DNA of 64,000 nt from Telmatactis stephensoni. Its lineage: Eukaryota; Cnidaria; Anthozoa; Actiniaria; Isophelliidae. Positions 41,938 through 52,443 of the stretch are shown here, piece after piece. The notes below the pieces were generated by a model. That model was not told the origin of the DNA. It made no database searches and was given only the letters and a program-made list of their open reading frames with translations. The stretch spans positions 434,001 through 498,000 of the forward strand of contig JALIZF010001709.1 in the NCBI GenBank assembly GCA_029948255.1, in the 5' to 3' direction. Every line of letters begins with the position of its first letter. Positions within the stretch are counted from its first letter, which is position 1. A program made the position numbers and the translations under genes.

Positions 41938-43064
41938 GCAGATGGCACCGACATCCAAGATGGACTCAGAGAGGAATGAGTGGTCAGGACATGTGAACTG
42001 GGGAGATGGGGAGCTTCAAAGAAAACACAAGAAATATTTAGACTATCTTAGTTTTGTTCGAGGAATTGGCTGTTTGCACAGGAGATCCAACAGATTAATC
42101 AGCATAGACTGGGAGAGACAACTTAGACTACTTCATGAGAGGCCAGAAGTCATGGATACCAGTTTATCGGTCTTCTGAAATTACCAATTTAAGATGGATC
42201 AATACAGTTCTTTGGTCGTTTTTGTACTCATAATATATACTTAGCAACTTGATTTGTGGACCAAGTATTGAGTTAAGATTGAAGTTTAGAATAACACCAA
42301 TTTCAGCGTGATCAACGTTGCCTAGGCAACGATAAACTAATGTCAACAAAATTAGTTTTTACTAAATATCTCAATAATCTGACCTAAGCTCGAGAAACAA
42401 CAAACATTCTGTTAAACTTCATGGAAATGCACACCGATTTCACCATGTTTCGGGGCAATCAATCTGTTTGTTTTTTAGTTATTCGATAGGATTTTGCATC
42501 CGTGGTCAATTAGCTTCATTTGACATTCCGAAACTTTAAAGCCAAATTTAAAATGTTTTAAACGAAATTAAACGCCAACAATTGCACTCTAAAACGTATT
42601 TGCCAGTGCTTTATCCTTGGAAAAAAAGCTGAATTGATTCACGCATTATTAACAGAGATATCTATTTTCGTGTTTATGCGTATGTGTTGAGTATTTTTAG
42701 CTAACTTTTACATTAACACAGTTCCCCAAATATCTCCCAAATTCAAATGTATATTCGCTGGATATTGTGCATGCATACTTTTCAACGTAATGACAATAAT
42801 ATTTAATTTTATTTTTGGTCATTGAACAACGCGAATATTTTTTAAACGAGCGATAAACTCTTCCTTAAAAAACTGCCATAATCAAGGCGACGCGCTGAAC
42901 ATTTGCATGTTGACAACAGATGGCATCGACATCCAAGATAGACTCAGAGAGTCCATGAGGAATGAGTGGTCAGGACATGTGAACTGGGGAGATGGGGAGC
43001 TTCAAAGAAAACACAAGTAATATTTAGACTATCTCAGTTTTGTTCGAGGAATTGGCTGTTTCCA
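41938..43064 (+). repeat. Duplicated segment of about 140 bp, about 980 bp apart
   Basis: 41938-42080 and 42920-43064 share CAGATGGCA.CGACATCCAAGAT and GAATGAGTGGTCAGGACATG through GAGGAATTGGCTGTTT, with few differences. The first copy lies in an open frame (41840-42178, WSGHVNWGDGELQRKH); the second has a stop in that frame. It might be a fragment of an exon duplicated with its surroundings. Protein not recognised. Confidence 0.75.
42180..42910. other. Region without gene
   Basis: Spacer between the two copies of the duplicated segment; AT-rich, no frame recognised. Confidence 0.5.
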
Positions 43065-43510
43065 CGTTTTTTTGTTGGAATGTTGCGAACTTTAACAACT
43101 GTTGTATCAGCAACACCAAATTGAGTTTTTTTTAGTTTCAAATCTAGTAAAATTGAGACATAACCTACATTCCAGACTTAAGAATTATGCAAAGAGTAAT
43201 TTATTTCGGTTGTGCCTTTGTTTTCATGTTTTGGTGTGTATTTAAGTAATTGTAATGCATGAAGATGCTAACGATATTTATTCTAGTTTGATTCTTGCGT
43301 TTCTCTTATGTTCAATTCTATTGCTCTATTCTATTCTATTGTTCTATTGTTCAAACGGAGGGTGCTTTTCAAATTCCAACCATCCAAATAAAGTATTTGA
43401 GATGTAGTTTGGGTCATTATTGTTTTATAACAGAAGCAACTATCTTTTCTATTACAAATCAATCTAACTTTATTTTTCATATAACTTATTTTCTTGAGAT
43501 ATGATGTGTA
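43065..43510. other. Region without gene
   Basis: AT-rich; a TTCTATTGTTCTATTG simple repeat near 43315-43355. The frame after exon 4 of the next gene runs on here without a stop for about 55 codons, but with unlikely composition. Confidence 0.45.
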
Positions 43511-43513
43511 TAC

Positions 43514-45231
43514 CTGAATTTCTGTCCCTTTTGAGAATGGTGTTTTTTCAATTGTCCTTCTTGTTGTTCTTGCAGAGGGCCCAGCAATGTTTACCTTTGC
43601 CTAGAAATGAGAAGATGGAAACATAAGCATGCATTTTCTAAATGTAAACAATCTTGTTATGTAGAAATATAAACCTTCAAAGGATCTCTGGAGTTAGCCC
43701 TTGGTGCTCGACCTCTGGGAGTAACATCAAATATTTGCTCCATCTCCTGTACTGACAAATTACTACATTCCTGTTCTCTTCTTTCACACTCTGACAGTGT
43801 ACTCCACAGTGTGGAAGTATACCCACTAGTATGGGCAGTGTTGAGGGCATCATTATGCTCATCAGTGGTGTGTGCAGTGCTAATGGCATCATTATGTTCA
43901 TCAGTGGTGTGGGCAGTGCTGATGGCGTCATTATGCTTATCAGTGGTGTGTGCAGTGCTGATAGCAGTAGATTCAGCCTAACAAGAACTGCTGATATTAA
44001 ATGAGCCAATTGCTTGTTCTAGGGCAGTTGAAACAATATCAGGTGGTTTCTTAGTCTCTTTGGAGCCTTCACATGACCACATGGGACCACAGTGCATTGA
44101 AACCCATTTGTTGCCAAACAAGGTATACACTGACCGACACCAGGACTTGTAATCCTCTGAAGGACTTAAATTGAAAACATCAGCAGTAGCAAAGAAACTA
44201 AAGTTATGTGAGATCAGGCCAAAAGGCATTCTATCAAGTAGCATCCTTGGAATATCTTGGCCAGGTCTCAGTCTCCAAAACAACAGGATGCCAGATATAT
44301 CAGATTTTCTTCCCATTTGCACATAAGGGCTTTGGAAAGAAGAGGCAAGGAATTCAGTGGCACATAAGAAGTATCTAAATCTTGATCTGTGTCCCAAATC
44401 AACCAACAAATTATTATAAAACAAACAAACAAACTTGTACAAAAATGTTAAGGAACATAAAATGATGTCTTAAGCACCTGTTCTATGAAATAACCACTCT
44501 GAAACATGCAGAGCACATAAAAAGCAAGGGAAACACTGCTTTGAGATTGCACTCACAGCAATTTATTTTTATTTTTTATAGTTTTGCTACAGGTCTGCTG
44601 AGGGGTACAATGTAAGCACTGTACACTCATCGTAACATGGGTGTCCAGTAAAAAAGAATTAATTTTATCACACAAAATACATACAGCTCCTTTCCCATTT
44701 TCCAGTGCTCTCCTTCACAGCCTCTGCACCCATTTTCCAAAACTGTTGTTTCTTGTGAGTTGGCCAGACATCATCCTCAGTGGCAGGGGAATGGTAAAGA
44801 GCAACATACTCAACCAAAACAGCAATTTCCTCCTCAGTCAATGGCCATTTATTATCTGGTGTCTTGGATTCCTATAAATCAGAAATTGTAACACTCGCAC
44901 AACATTGTATAAAGCAACAGTTGAATCCACGCAAATGTTCCTTTTGAAAGTTGTGTGAGCTCATAATAATAACAACAACAACAATACTACAGTAAATAAC
45001 TTCAATAACAAAACTTAATCAATGAAGCACATGCGTGTAAGAGTGATTCCAAGAAATAGTTGGAGTGAACTCCAATTTAATAATTATAAACTTTACTTGT
45101 AAAACTGAAGCTTGATGAAATAGGGATTTTCCTGACGTAGGATATTTGCTTTTTGTAGGCTTCTTGCCAGGAGTGTCCCAGAGAGGAACATGTTTTCTTT
45201 TCGAATTCTGTGTTGAATTGGAAGTGTTCAT
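43514..45231 (-). CDS. Four-exon gene, Myb/SANT-like protein with tandem repeats
   Basis: Exon 1 45231-45097 (MNTSNSTQNSKRKHVPLWDT; CAA-GTAAAG donor), exon 2 44871-44681 (WPLTEEEIAVLVEYVALYHS, FWKMGAEAVK; a Myb-like pattern), exon 3 44386-43675, exon 4 43600-43514. Phases agree at every junction (0, 2, 0). Exon 3 encodes a compact domain (RKSDISGILLFWRLRPGQDI, DRMPFGLISHNFSFF, ADVFNLSPSEDYKSW) and then four copies of a 13-residue repeat (AISTAHTTDEHND). One in-frame TAG (43980-43978) separates domain and repeats; the frame continues unchanged after it. Function unknown. It may be a host gene or a domesticated transposon protein. Confidence 0.65.
43815..43972 (-). repeat. 39 bp coding minisatellite, four units
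   Basis: Four units of 39 bases encode near-identical 13-residue repeats in exon 3 of the gene at 43.5-45.2 kb. The unit length keeps the frame. Confidence 0.85.
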
Positions 45232-45239
45232 AGTAATAA

Positions 45240-45890
45240 AATACAGAGAATGAAGATTGTTTTAGGCATTAAGCAAGCTTTTAAAATAATAACACTTGTC
45301 TAGTAATTTAAGGTTTCCTTGGGTTATCCAAATTTTACTATTAAGCGAGATCGCGGGAAACCTGAGTATGGGTTATTTTTGTCACCTTCTAGCACAAGAT
45401 AGCAAATTTTCTTAATTTTCAAACTGCTCTATCTCTGAAGCCGCTGTTGGGGCAAGGGTGAGGGGGAGGGAGCAGGGGGGAGGGGGGGGGAACAATCACT
45501 TAAAATCAAAGTTTAGTTCTTGAACTTTCCAGATATATAAATTTTGTCAGCTTATCCACTACTAATATGACATTTCACATGGCTTGAATATACCTACTTG
45601 GCAGTGTTTATCTTGGCGAGAAGAATGACCAAAATTGATGGCAAAAGTTTAACTAGAAATATTACTTACCTTTCTGATATTCGATGTACGTTCGATTCTT
45701 TGTTAATGCAGCATTCATTATGAAGACTGAAATTGTAAGCTTTGAACTAAATTCAACAGAAAAATTCCGTATTTACCACCTTTGTATGTATTTTTGAGTG
45801 AAAAATCTGTCACACCAGAGCGACCCTCAAGAAGCAATGCTGATTGGTCTAGTGTATCAAGCGGGAAGTGTCCAACCTCCTCTGATCTCC
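45240..45890. other. Region without gene
   Basis: Holds a G-rich tract (about 45454-45491: GGGGAGGGGGGGGG) and otherwise AT-rich sequence. No frame recognised. The upstream part may hold the promoter of the gene at 45231. Confidence 0.45.
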
Positions 45891-45891
45891 A

Positions 45892-46503
45892 TTATTGAAG
45901 TGAGGAGATTTCTTTGATTTTTTGTACTTGAGATCTCACAAATTGTTGAAGTTGCTTGTTTGATGATGGCCAAGATAACACTATCTGGCAATCGCTCCAG
46001 TAGATTGTCTTACATTCGTGATGGGCGATGTTGAGTACTTTCTTCAGATATGCTGAGAGATTTGCTCCTAAGAGCGCTGCTGACAGTACTTTAACTGTAG
46101 GAGCTGCATTTGTTTGATCTTTGCACATTCTTTGAGTTAGTTCTGGAGAGTTTGTTGTCCACTGGTGAAGGTTCATACCGGCTTCTGAAAGACATTTTCT
46201 TGATCGAGTGTAGTATTCAATGGCTTGTGCCTCACTGTTCATTCCCCTTACTAGGTTGTCCATGTACATTGTCCATGATGTTTGCTGGTTTGCTGGTGTC
46301 TTTGAACCATAAGAAGTGGGTGGCATCCTTATCTCATTTAGCTCGATTTGTAAGAGGGCCTTTTCAATGTCAGCTGTGAAAGCTATTTCATGAAGTCTAA
46401 ATCTTATAAGGATTCCCATCAGCTCTCGCATGAGTTTAGGACCTTTGTATAGACAGTCGTTTTGACTTAGTGTGTTTGAGGTTCTAACTATATGACACGT
46501 CAT
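45892..46503 (-). pseudogene. BEL/Pao pol, RT with internal deletion
   Basis: Begins in the RT (LYKGPKLMRELMGILIRFR, HEIAFTADIEKALLQIEL, holding the first catalytic aspartate). It then jumps after about residue 70 directly to MYMDNLVRGMNSEAQAIEYY, in which the second active-site aspartates read MDN rather than VDD/VDN. The end (KTIYWSDCQIVLSWPSSNKQ) is the RNase H-like region that follows RT in BEL elements. Non-functional. Confidence 0.78.
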
Positions 46504-46695
46504 ATACTACTCTCATTTTTGTCGTTGCGATGTCTGATTTAAAGACAGGGAAATTAGGAATATAATATATAGTTTCCTCATGTGTGGTCAGATTTGAGAC
46601 TCTTTGAATAAAATCCTTGGCAAAGTTGATCTTCAATGTAGCTGGAGTAACTTTGGATAAGGACAGGATCTTTCTTTAGTAGACTTTGCCTGAGA

Positions 46696-47123
46696 CTATT
46701 CAGTCTGTTTCTTCTCACTGCAAAATTGCTGGGCAGCTCTTGTTTTATCGTTCCAAGGGAGTCTCACAACGTATCTTCCAGATTCTTGGTTGAATTCTGT
46801 TTTTTCGTTAAAACTCTTCAGTACCTCGTCTTCCACTGTTTCCACTGGATCAAGATCATTGATTTCCCAGAACTTCGTGAGCAGGTTGTCAAGGTTTTCG
46901 TTCCTCAACTGGTAAAGCTTTGATTTGCTGACACAGTGTGTTACTTTTGTTGCCGTTCATCACAGGGATAGGTTGATAGAAGCCATCTGAATTTGCTTTT
47001 CGTTGCAACCAAAGCTTCTTTTTCAGCCTTTATCACTCTTCCTGAGATAAGTTGACCATAGAATAAAGTGACTGCAGTTGGAACTAGCAGTTCTTTTTCT
47101 ATGGATAGTGAGCCTGTTAGCAA
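46696..47123 (-). pseudogene. BEL/Pao protease to RT linker remnants
   Basis: Two frames: 47123-46941 (VTLFYGQLISGRVIKAEKEA, like the protease-domain C-terminus) and 46908-46696 (ENLDNLLTKFWEINDLDPVE, GRYVVRLPWND, the conserved stretch ahead of the RT). A frameshift separates them. Confidence 0.7.
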
Positions 47124-47376
47124 AGATGGATGTCTCTTTTCTTGAGTTTTGATTTCTCATCATAATGCTGCTCTTAATCGATCAAGTGAGGTGTTTGCAT
47201 GGGGGTCTGTTCTGAATATTAGACAAAGTATTTCTCCTAGTAGTTTTATTCAGGATTATGGGAATCAGTAGGCTGCTGTAGGATTCTGTCATTACTCCAA
47301 GTGTCTCTAAACCGCGTATGTTAGTTTCCCATGTATCATAGAATGTTCTTAGCCCTCTGATCTCACGATGGTGATT

Positions 47377-47820
47377 TCAAGATGGTGGTCCATGGATTTT
47401 TGATAGAGATTCCATGTACTCGTTGATCATGATTTGTGTTTTGCCAAAGCACCCCTTTAATAATTCGATTGCTTTCTTGTAGATTTGGTTTGTCAGCAGT
47501 TGTCTGGCAACAGCGCATGCAGCTTCTCCCTGAAGCATTCCATCTAGATAATTTATTTTTTCAATGTCGCTTAGAGCAAGATTTCGATCAATTGCTGCGC
47601 TGAAGCTATCCCAAAATGTCAGCCACTCTAGTGGGTTGCCTTTGAACGATTTGATATTAATCTTAGGTAAGCTAATCTGCATTTGTGCAACTGGTGCTTC
47701 TTCTAATCAGCCTTTTCATCTCAGTCATCTGCTGCTCCATCTCTCCAATCTTCCTTTTTGTCTCAGCCATCTGCTGTTTCTCTAGTTCTCTCTGCCTGTT
47801 ACATCACCAATCTGCCAATT
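47377..47820 (-). pseudogene. BEL/Pao gag (DUF1759-like) remnant
   Basis: The frame 47682-47377 reads SFKGNPLEWLTFWDSFSAAI, DIEKINYLDGMLQGEAA and KAIELLKGCFGK, a clear BEL gag core. A shifted frame just upstream (to about 47820) encodes a coiled coil (EMEQQMTEMKRLI). Confidence 0.8.
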
Positions 47821-47930
47821 TGATGACAACAAACCTTGAAAAAAATATTTTCTTTACTTCATAACTGTTTATTTAAAAATGATGAATGTGGCTAAATGTC
47901 ACTGCTGATTAGTTTAATGGGTGAGTGACC

Positions 47931-48193
47931 TACAATCATTGCCAAAAAGAGTTGGCCCGATGTGAAAATGTTAAGGACTCATTATATAATGTATACTTTG
48001 TGATTGTATTTGTGCATCCCCCTCCCCCCTTATCAATGTTGATGGGTACTTTAGAGTGTGCTACACCGAGTTTAGACTGGTAGGTGCACTCCAACATTGA
48101 AAGGGGGGAGGGGGGTGGGGGCATAAATAACAGGAAAATGCATTGCGCGCGCTATAAAGACAAATCGTGCCAACCATTCTGGCAAGGATTGTA
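47931..48193. mobile_element. MITE, 263 bp, TA ends, about 33 bp inverted repeats
   Basis: The left end is TACAATCATTGCCAAAAAGA; the right end is its imperfect inverse, ending TTCTGGCAAGGATTGTA at 48193. GTTGGC(C/A)CGAT is shared further in. The interior has CCCCCTCCCCCC..TCAATGTTG and its mirror, as in the element at 24471. TA borders suggest Tc1/mariner mobilisation. Confidence 0.85.
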
Positions 48194-48734
48194 TTAAAGG
48201 CATAATTGGTTACAAAAGCACTTTTAGAATTATATTATTCCTAATATTTACACAGAAGTTAGATACAGTGAGAAGGCTTCTGATTCCATAAAAACCATTT
48301 GAATACCCTGTATAAGAAATCTTTCCTAGCTAGTCAAGCCCAAATACCAGAATAGGCCAAACTCTATAATAAAAAAATGACAGATCTTTTCTATGAAATA
48401 TATAAACCTTTATTTTCTTTGACGTTAAACAAATCAACGTGATTACTACTAGCATCAGCCAGAAACTTCACACTGCAATCTCGAAACAAAGAACTAACAA
48501 ATGTGGTAACGTTATCATTTGATCGAAATGTTGGCATTACGACCGTGCAATTTGATCCCCAAAACAGTCCGCCACTTGAACAACGGGTCACCACCACGGA
48601 TCACCATTCCTTATTCCGCCTAAAAATTCGAGGTTTTGAGTTATGAACACTAGTAACTGAGGAAAATAGAAGGCGAAGAATTATTCCAAGTCACCTGTGA
48701 CGAGAGATTCGAAATATGATGACGCGAAACGTCG

Positions 48735-48820
48735 TTGGCAACGGATCACCATGATTTTCCTAGAAAGAAAACACTGGAATATTTATAACTAATTGTACTT
48801 AGATGGTGATCCGTTGCTAA
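48735..48820. repeat. Inverted repeat CAACGGATCACCAT
   Basis: GGCAACGGATCACCAT at about 48735 and its inverse ATGGTGATCCGTTGC at about 48803. A third related copy (ACGGATCACCATTCC) is at 48596. A small foldback element. Confidence 0.65.
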
Positions 48821-48829
48821 ATCGCATAA

Positions 48830-49410
48830 TCTAAATCTAAATTTATTAATCTGCAAAGTTTTCACATCACTGCAGATATAAAACAAAAATATAAATAAAA
48901 TAATATAGAATATTTTGTACATATGGATATAAAATGAAATATATAAGACAATAACGTTAAAATATATAAAATATAAAAAATACTATAAAACTTGTAATAA
49001 AATTATATTACTATGATTTTCATGAATGGCCTATGATATTTGAAAGCGTTCTAAATAAGTTAGACTTTTAATTAAGTTTAATAAGACTTGATTTAAATTT
49101 ATTTAATGTGGAACTGTCTATGATGTTATTGGGTAATTCGTTCCATTCCTTAACTGATCGTGTTATAAAACTGTTTTTGTAGGTGTTGCTTTTGCTACTC
49201 ATATTTATAAACTTTTTAGGACGTAGAATGGTGGTCTCAGTTCTGTGAGGTTGTTGACGATTTTATACATCATGATCAATCTTGCTTGCTTTCTTCTTTG
49301 CTGTAATGTAGACCATTTCAATTCATCCAATATTCTTGTCACTGTTCCTGGGGACCTTGCATAACACCCTTTGACGAACCGTGCTGCTCTACGTTGTACC
49401 CCTTATTCTA
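48830..49410 (-). pseudogene. LINE 3' fragment (RT C-terminal domain)
   Basis: The minus-strand frame near 49395-49205 reads AARFVKGCYARSPGTVTRIL, LKWSTLQQRRKQARLIMMYK and NNLTELRPPF, the C-terminal domain usual in CR1/Jockey-type LINEs. The following part is broken by stops and leads into an AT-rich 3' end towards 48830. 5' truncated, as is typical of LINE copies. Confidence 0.75.
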
Positions 49411-49800
49411 CTTCTAAACAAATAGTGGTATTTTTTACATCAAAAATAAATTGTTCTTCATCACGATATATATTTCGTTTCGAAAAGACATTGTTTTCGA
49501 TGATTTTTTTTGTCTTCGCACGGTGAACCGTTGGGGTTGCTGTGGTGAAGCGTCGAGCGTATCTCCAAAAATCACTTTTTTCTAAATTCTCTAATATGAA
49601 ATTATTTCCCTATTATAAAATAATATAATTACTCGTGCCCAGGCCTTTAGGCCGGGACGAGTCAAGAAATGCAGTTTCGTGTTCAACGTCGGGTTTTTGC
49701 AAATGAGAGGGACTGGGACTAGGGACTGGGAACGATAATGCCATGAGGTCTCTCGGTAACTACTTCATGTGATCATTCGTTTTACTTTGTTCGATAAAGT
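49411..49800. other. Region without gene
   Basis: Contains the ACTCGT-type hairpin at 49638-49671 (AGGCC-TTTA-GGCC core), which resembles the loop of the 160 bp palindrome at 22794. No frame recognised. Confidence 0.5.
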
Positions 49801-49878
49801 GTGCTGTAGAATGGTATGTAGAACCATAATGTGAATTTCTACAAGAAGTAATTACCCGTCTCAGTTGATGTTCCCTCG

Positions 49879-50115
49879 ATGAAAGTCAAGATGTGGAAGG
49901 TATTATTTGTCTTCTGTTTTTCCCTATTTACGCTCCAAATGCTTACAAATGCACACACTGTTCGCAGTAGATCTACACTAAAAGACTTCGAGCGTTTTCG
50001 GTATGGATTGTTCCGCGAACACATGAAAGCCATGAATATCTTGAAAGCCTTGAATAGCTTGAAAGCAGCCATGAAAGCCTTGATTAACAGTTTGTATAAG
50101 TTTACCGTGGAATAA
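49879..50115 (+). CDS. Small putative secreted protein, 78 residues
   Basis: The N-terminus is a good signal peptide: basic start (MKVKMWK), hydrophobic core (VLFVFCFSLFTL), likely cleavage after about residue 25 (TNA-HT). The rest is a short charged stretch and a regular amphipathic helix rich in K, A, L and M (MKAMNILKALNSLKAAMKAL). No cysteines in the mature part. No family recognised. It could be a secreted peptide precursor or the first exon of a longer gene. Not supported by a homologue. Confidence 0.4.
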   Translation: MKVKMWKVLFVFCFSLFTLQMLTNAHTVRSRSTLKDFERFRYGLFREHMKAMNILKALNSLKAAMKALINSLYKFTVE

Positions 50116-50168
50116 TTATATTATGCTATTTAATATGAAGACTTTACTTTATATTATTTGTGTTTTGA

Positions 50169-50681
50169 TTGTTGTTAAATTTATTTTCAAACAAGTTTAT
50201 ATGTGCTGTTACTCTGCAACCTACAGAAGTTTATACATTGATGATTGTGATATATTTGAGAAAGCAACCCGAATTATCTGTCAATAATTGCGAGAAGAAT
50301 TCGAAAGCAATCGAATTATGTATAAATGCTGATGACAACAATACATGTACAGAGCTTATATCAATAAAGAGCTGTAGATCTCGATATGCAAAGTTTATTT
50401 ATTACAATAGTAGTATTAGATACAAATGCTATAGCGTTCGTGACCGTGAACCAAGCAGAATTCCAGTGAGACGACTTACACGTGCTTTACGTAAAAGCAG
50501 AAAAATAAGGAAGCTTATCAGAAGAAAATACATAGCAAAACATGTACCCAGATCATCAAAAATCCATCACATTCATGCATTCAGTCTTGGAAGTAAATTA
50601 TACAGTGATGAAGACAAAAAGTGTATATGTAAACCAATTCAAGAAAAAACCCCGGGGGGCTGGGTGTACTCCCTATATTGA
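50169..50681 (+). CDS. Cysteine-containing basic protein, hypothetical
   Basis: 170 codons open. The middle part has seven cysteines (NNCEKNSKAIELCINADDN, NTCTEL, SIKSCRS, YKCYSV, CICK); the second half is very basic (RRLTRALRKSRKIRKLIRRK). The N-terminal 20 or so residues are hydrophobic, but not a convincing signal peptide. The last ten residues (KTPGGWVYSLY) come from the repeat at 50650, so the original end is lost. It may be a downstream exon of the gene at 49879. Not recognised. Confidence 0.35.
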   Translation: MLLNLFSNKFICAVTLQPTEVYTLMIVIYLRKQPELSVNNCEKNSKAIELCINADDNNTCTELISIKSCRSRYAKFIYYNSSIRYKCYSVRDREPSRIPVRRLTRALRKSRKIRKLIRRKYIAKHVPRSSKIHHIHAFSLGSKLYSDEDKKCICKPIQEKTPGGWVYSLY

Positions 50682-51000
50682 TCGTCGTATTTTTTAGGGG
50701 TTGAAATCGCCGATTTGGTATTTTTTTAGGGGTCATCAGAGAAAATTCAAGGTTTTTCAGAAAAGATGGTATTTTTTAGGGATACAAAATAAACGAGACG
50801 ATTTTTTTTACTTACTGCCTTTTTATTAGAACACTTTTTGTTTGATTTTTTGGTATTTTTAGGGGTATTTTTGAGCTGTTAGGTATTTTTTAGGGTCGAA
50901 AATTTTGGCATTTGGGTATTTTTTAGGGTACGTTTTGGAGGTTTCCGACAATCATCCTTAGCGTTTTGACCCCAAAGAACCCCCCCCCCCCCCGGGGAAA
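50650..51000. mobile_element. Repeat element with CCCCGGGG ends and TATTTTTTAGGG motifs
   Basis: Starts CCCCGGGGGGCTGGG at 50651 and ends in a C-run followed by CCCGGGG at about 50997, so the ends are inverted. In between, TATTTTT(T)AGGG recurs about eight times. It interrupts the frame that starts at 50169. Dispersed repeats of this style, beginning CCCGGGGG and followed by GTACTCCC, are familiar to me from coral genomes (memory, not a search). Confidence 0.7.
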
Positions 51001-51650
51001 AAAACATACAAGCTTAATATGACAGAGAAGTCATCTAATACAGCATTCAATAAAGCAAACAGTGCTAAGGCTTTAACACAAAAGACTCGAGCTTTTAATA
51101 GTTGTTTTAGTTTTAATCTACCCGTTTATAAAAATGTATCTCCGTGTTTCTTATCGACTTATAGCACGTAATAAAAGTAGGTACCGGTATTTGCAATGAT
51201 TCGTGGTAATTTTCCTTTTGCACCTCCCTTTATAGGTGGCACGAGTGAACGCCTATATGGCGTCTAGTTATTTTAAGTTTCCCATAAAATCCTGTCAAGA
51301 TACAGGCTATGAGAAAACCATAAGAAAAAGAGAAAAACACAGGGTACCCAAATCTAAAACAAAAGAACATTAAAAGGGCTTATATGTTTATCACAAAAGG
51401 TAGTATACTAAAAAATATCACTGTAAACATTAACTATGACTAATATAGGTTGATTTATCTATATAATTTGAAATAAATAGTGAAGGGAACTGGTGCATGC
51501 TGCCCCTGCAAGACATACATCAGAACCCATAGAATATGACTATTAGACAGAAATGCTGCCCCTGCAAGACAATCTCAGTCTATAATTAGTGTTGCTCCTA
51601 CTGTAACCATAGAAATGTGGCTTGTTACACTTGTGTTTGTAATCACGAAA
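51001..51650. other. Region without gene
   Basis: AT-rich, no recognisable frame. It contains CTGCCCCTGCAAGACA twice (51507 and 51555). Confidence 0.45.
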
Positions 51651-51653
51651 AGT

Positions 51654-52187
51654 TCATTTTAAAGCTACTGCTTGCCCCTTAGAGTCAACACGCTTAGAAA
51701 GTTGATCAAGTTGTAAGGGCAAAGCAGACTTATTACTCGACACAGCTGTCATTTCTGCGATGCATAAAAATGCATATAAGGCTAAGGGACACATGACTTT
51801 GAAGAGTACGATTCTATATTGGGAGCCAGCCACAAATGAAGAAGCCTGAATCAACCTATGTAAAATGGGTAAAGTAATGGGTGGCTGACTGTCTAAACGA
51901 AAACCAACCTTACCATACCCCTTCAACATTTGCACTATAATAAATGTCAAGTTGTAAGGGCAAAGCAGACTTATTACTCGACACAGCTGTCATTTCTGCG
52001 ATGCATAAAAATGCATATAAGGCTAAGGGACACATCACTTTGAAGAGTACGATTCTATATTGGGAGCCAGCCACAAATGAAGAAGCCTGGATCAACCTAT
52101 GTAAAATGGGTAAAGTAATAGGTAGCCGACTGTCTAAACGAAAACCAACCTTACCATACCCCTTCAACATTTGCACTATAATAAATG
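51654..52187 (-). pseudogene. Tyrosine recombinase fragment, YR element 3
   Basis: The core reads PPITLPILHRLIQASSFVAG, then LALYAFLCIAEMTAVSSNKS, the helix that normally carries the first catalytic arginine (usual RxGE replaced here by CIAE). The block is present twice because of the 241 bp tandem duplication. The HxxR and tyrosine boxes are not found. Confidence 0.7.
51706..52187. repeat. 241 bp tandem duplication
   Basis: 51706-51946 and 51947-52187 are copies of one 241 bp sequence with about half a dozen visible differences. The length is not a multiple of three. It lies in the decayed recombinase of YR element 3. Confidence 0.93.
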
Positions 52188-52443
52188 TCTTAGAAGGATC
52201 AGGAAAACCGTACAGCTTGTGAGAATAAGCTATGGCTGAGACATATTCACTATTGATGGAGCATAATTACGATCATACAAATAAGCTATTAATATAGCAA
52301 CCTTGTGGGGGAGATTGGTAGTCGAAAATCAGTAGATTGGAACACTAAGTTGAAAAAATTATTAAATAAGTTCCAGAATCGCCTGTGCACAGGGACTGAG
52401 AAAGGTTGTAAGCTAGATTGAATCAATGTAGAAACTACATATG

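Larger units (their letters stand above)
45892..47820 (-). mobile_element. Decayed BEL/Pao LTR retrotransposon
   Basis: Minus-strand pieces in the usual order: gag (47682-47377), a protease-region piece (47123-46941), linker and RT start (46908-46696), RT and later regions (46503-45892). No LTRs were identified. Frames are broken throughout and part of the RT is deleted. Confidence 0.8.

Noticed and set aside
47377..47820. Host gene with coiled coil
   Set aside because: The gag core motifs (NPLEWLTFWDSF) identify it as BEL/Pao.
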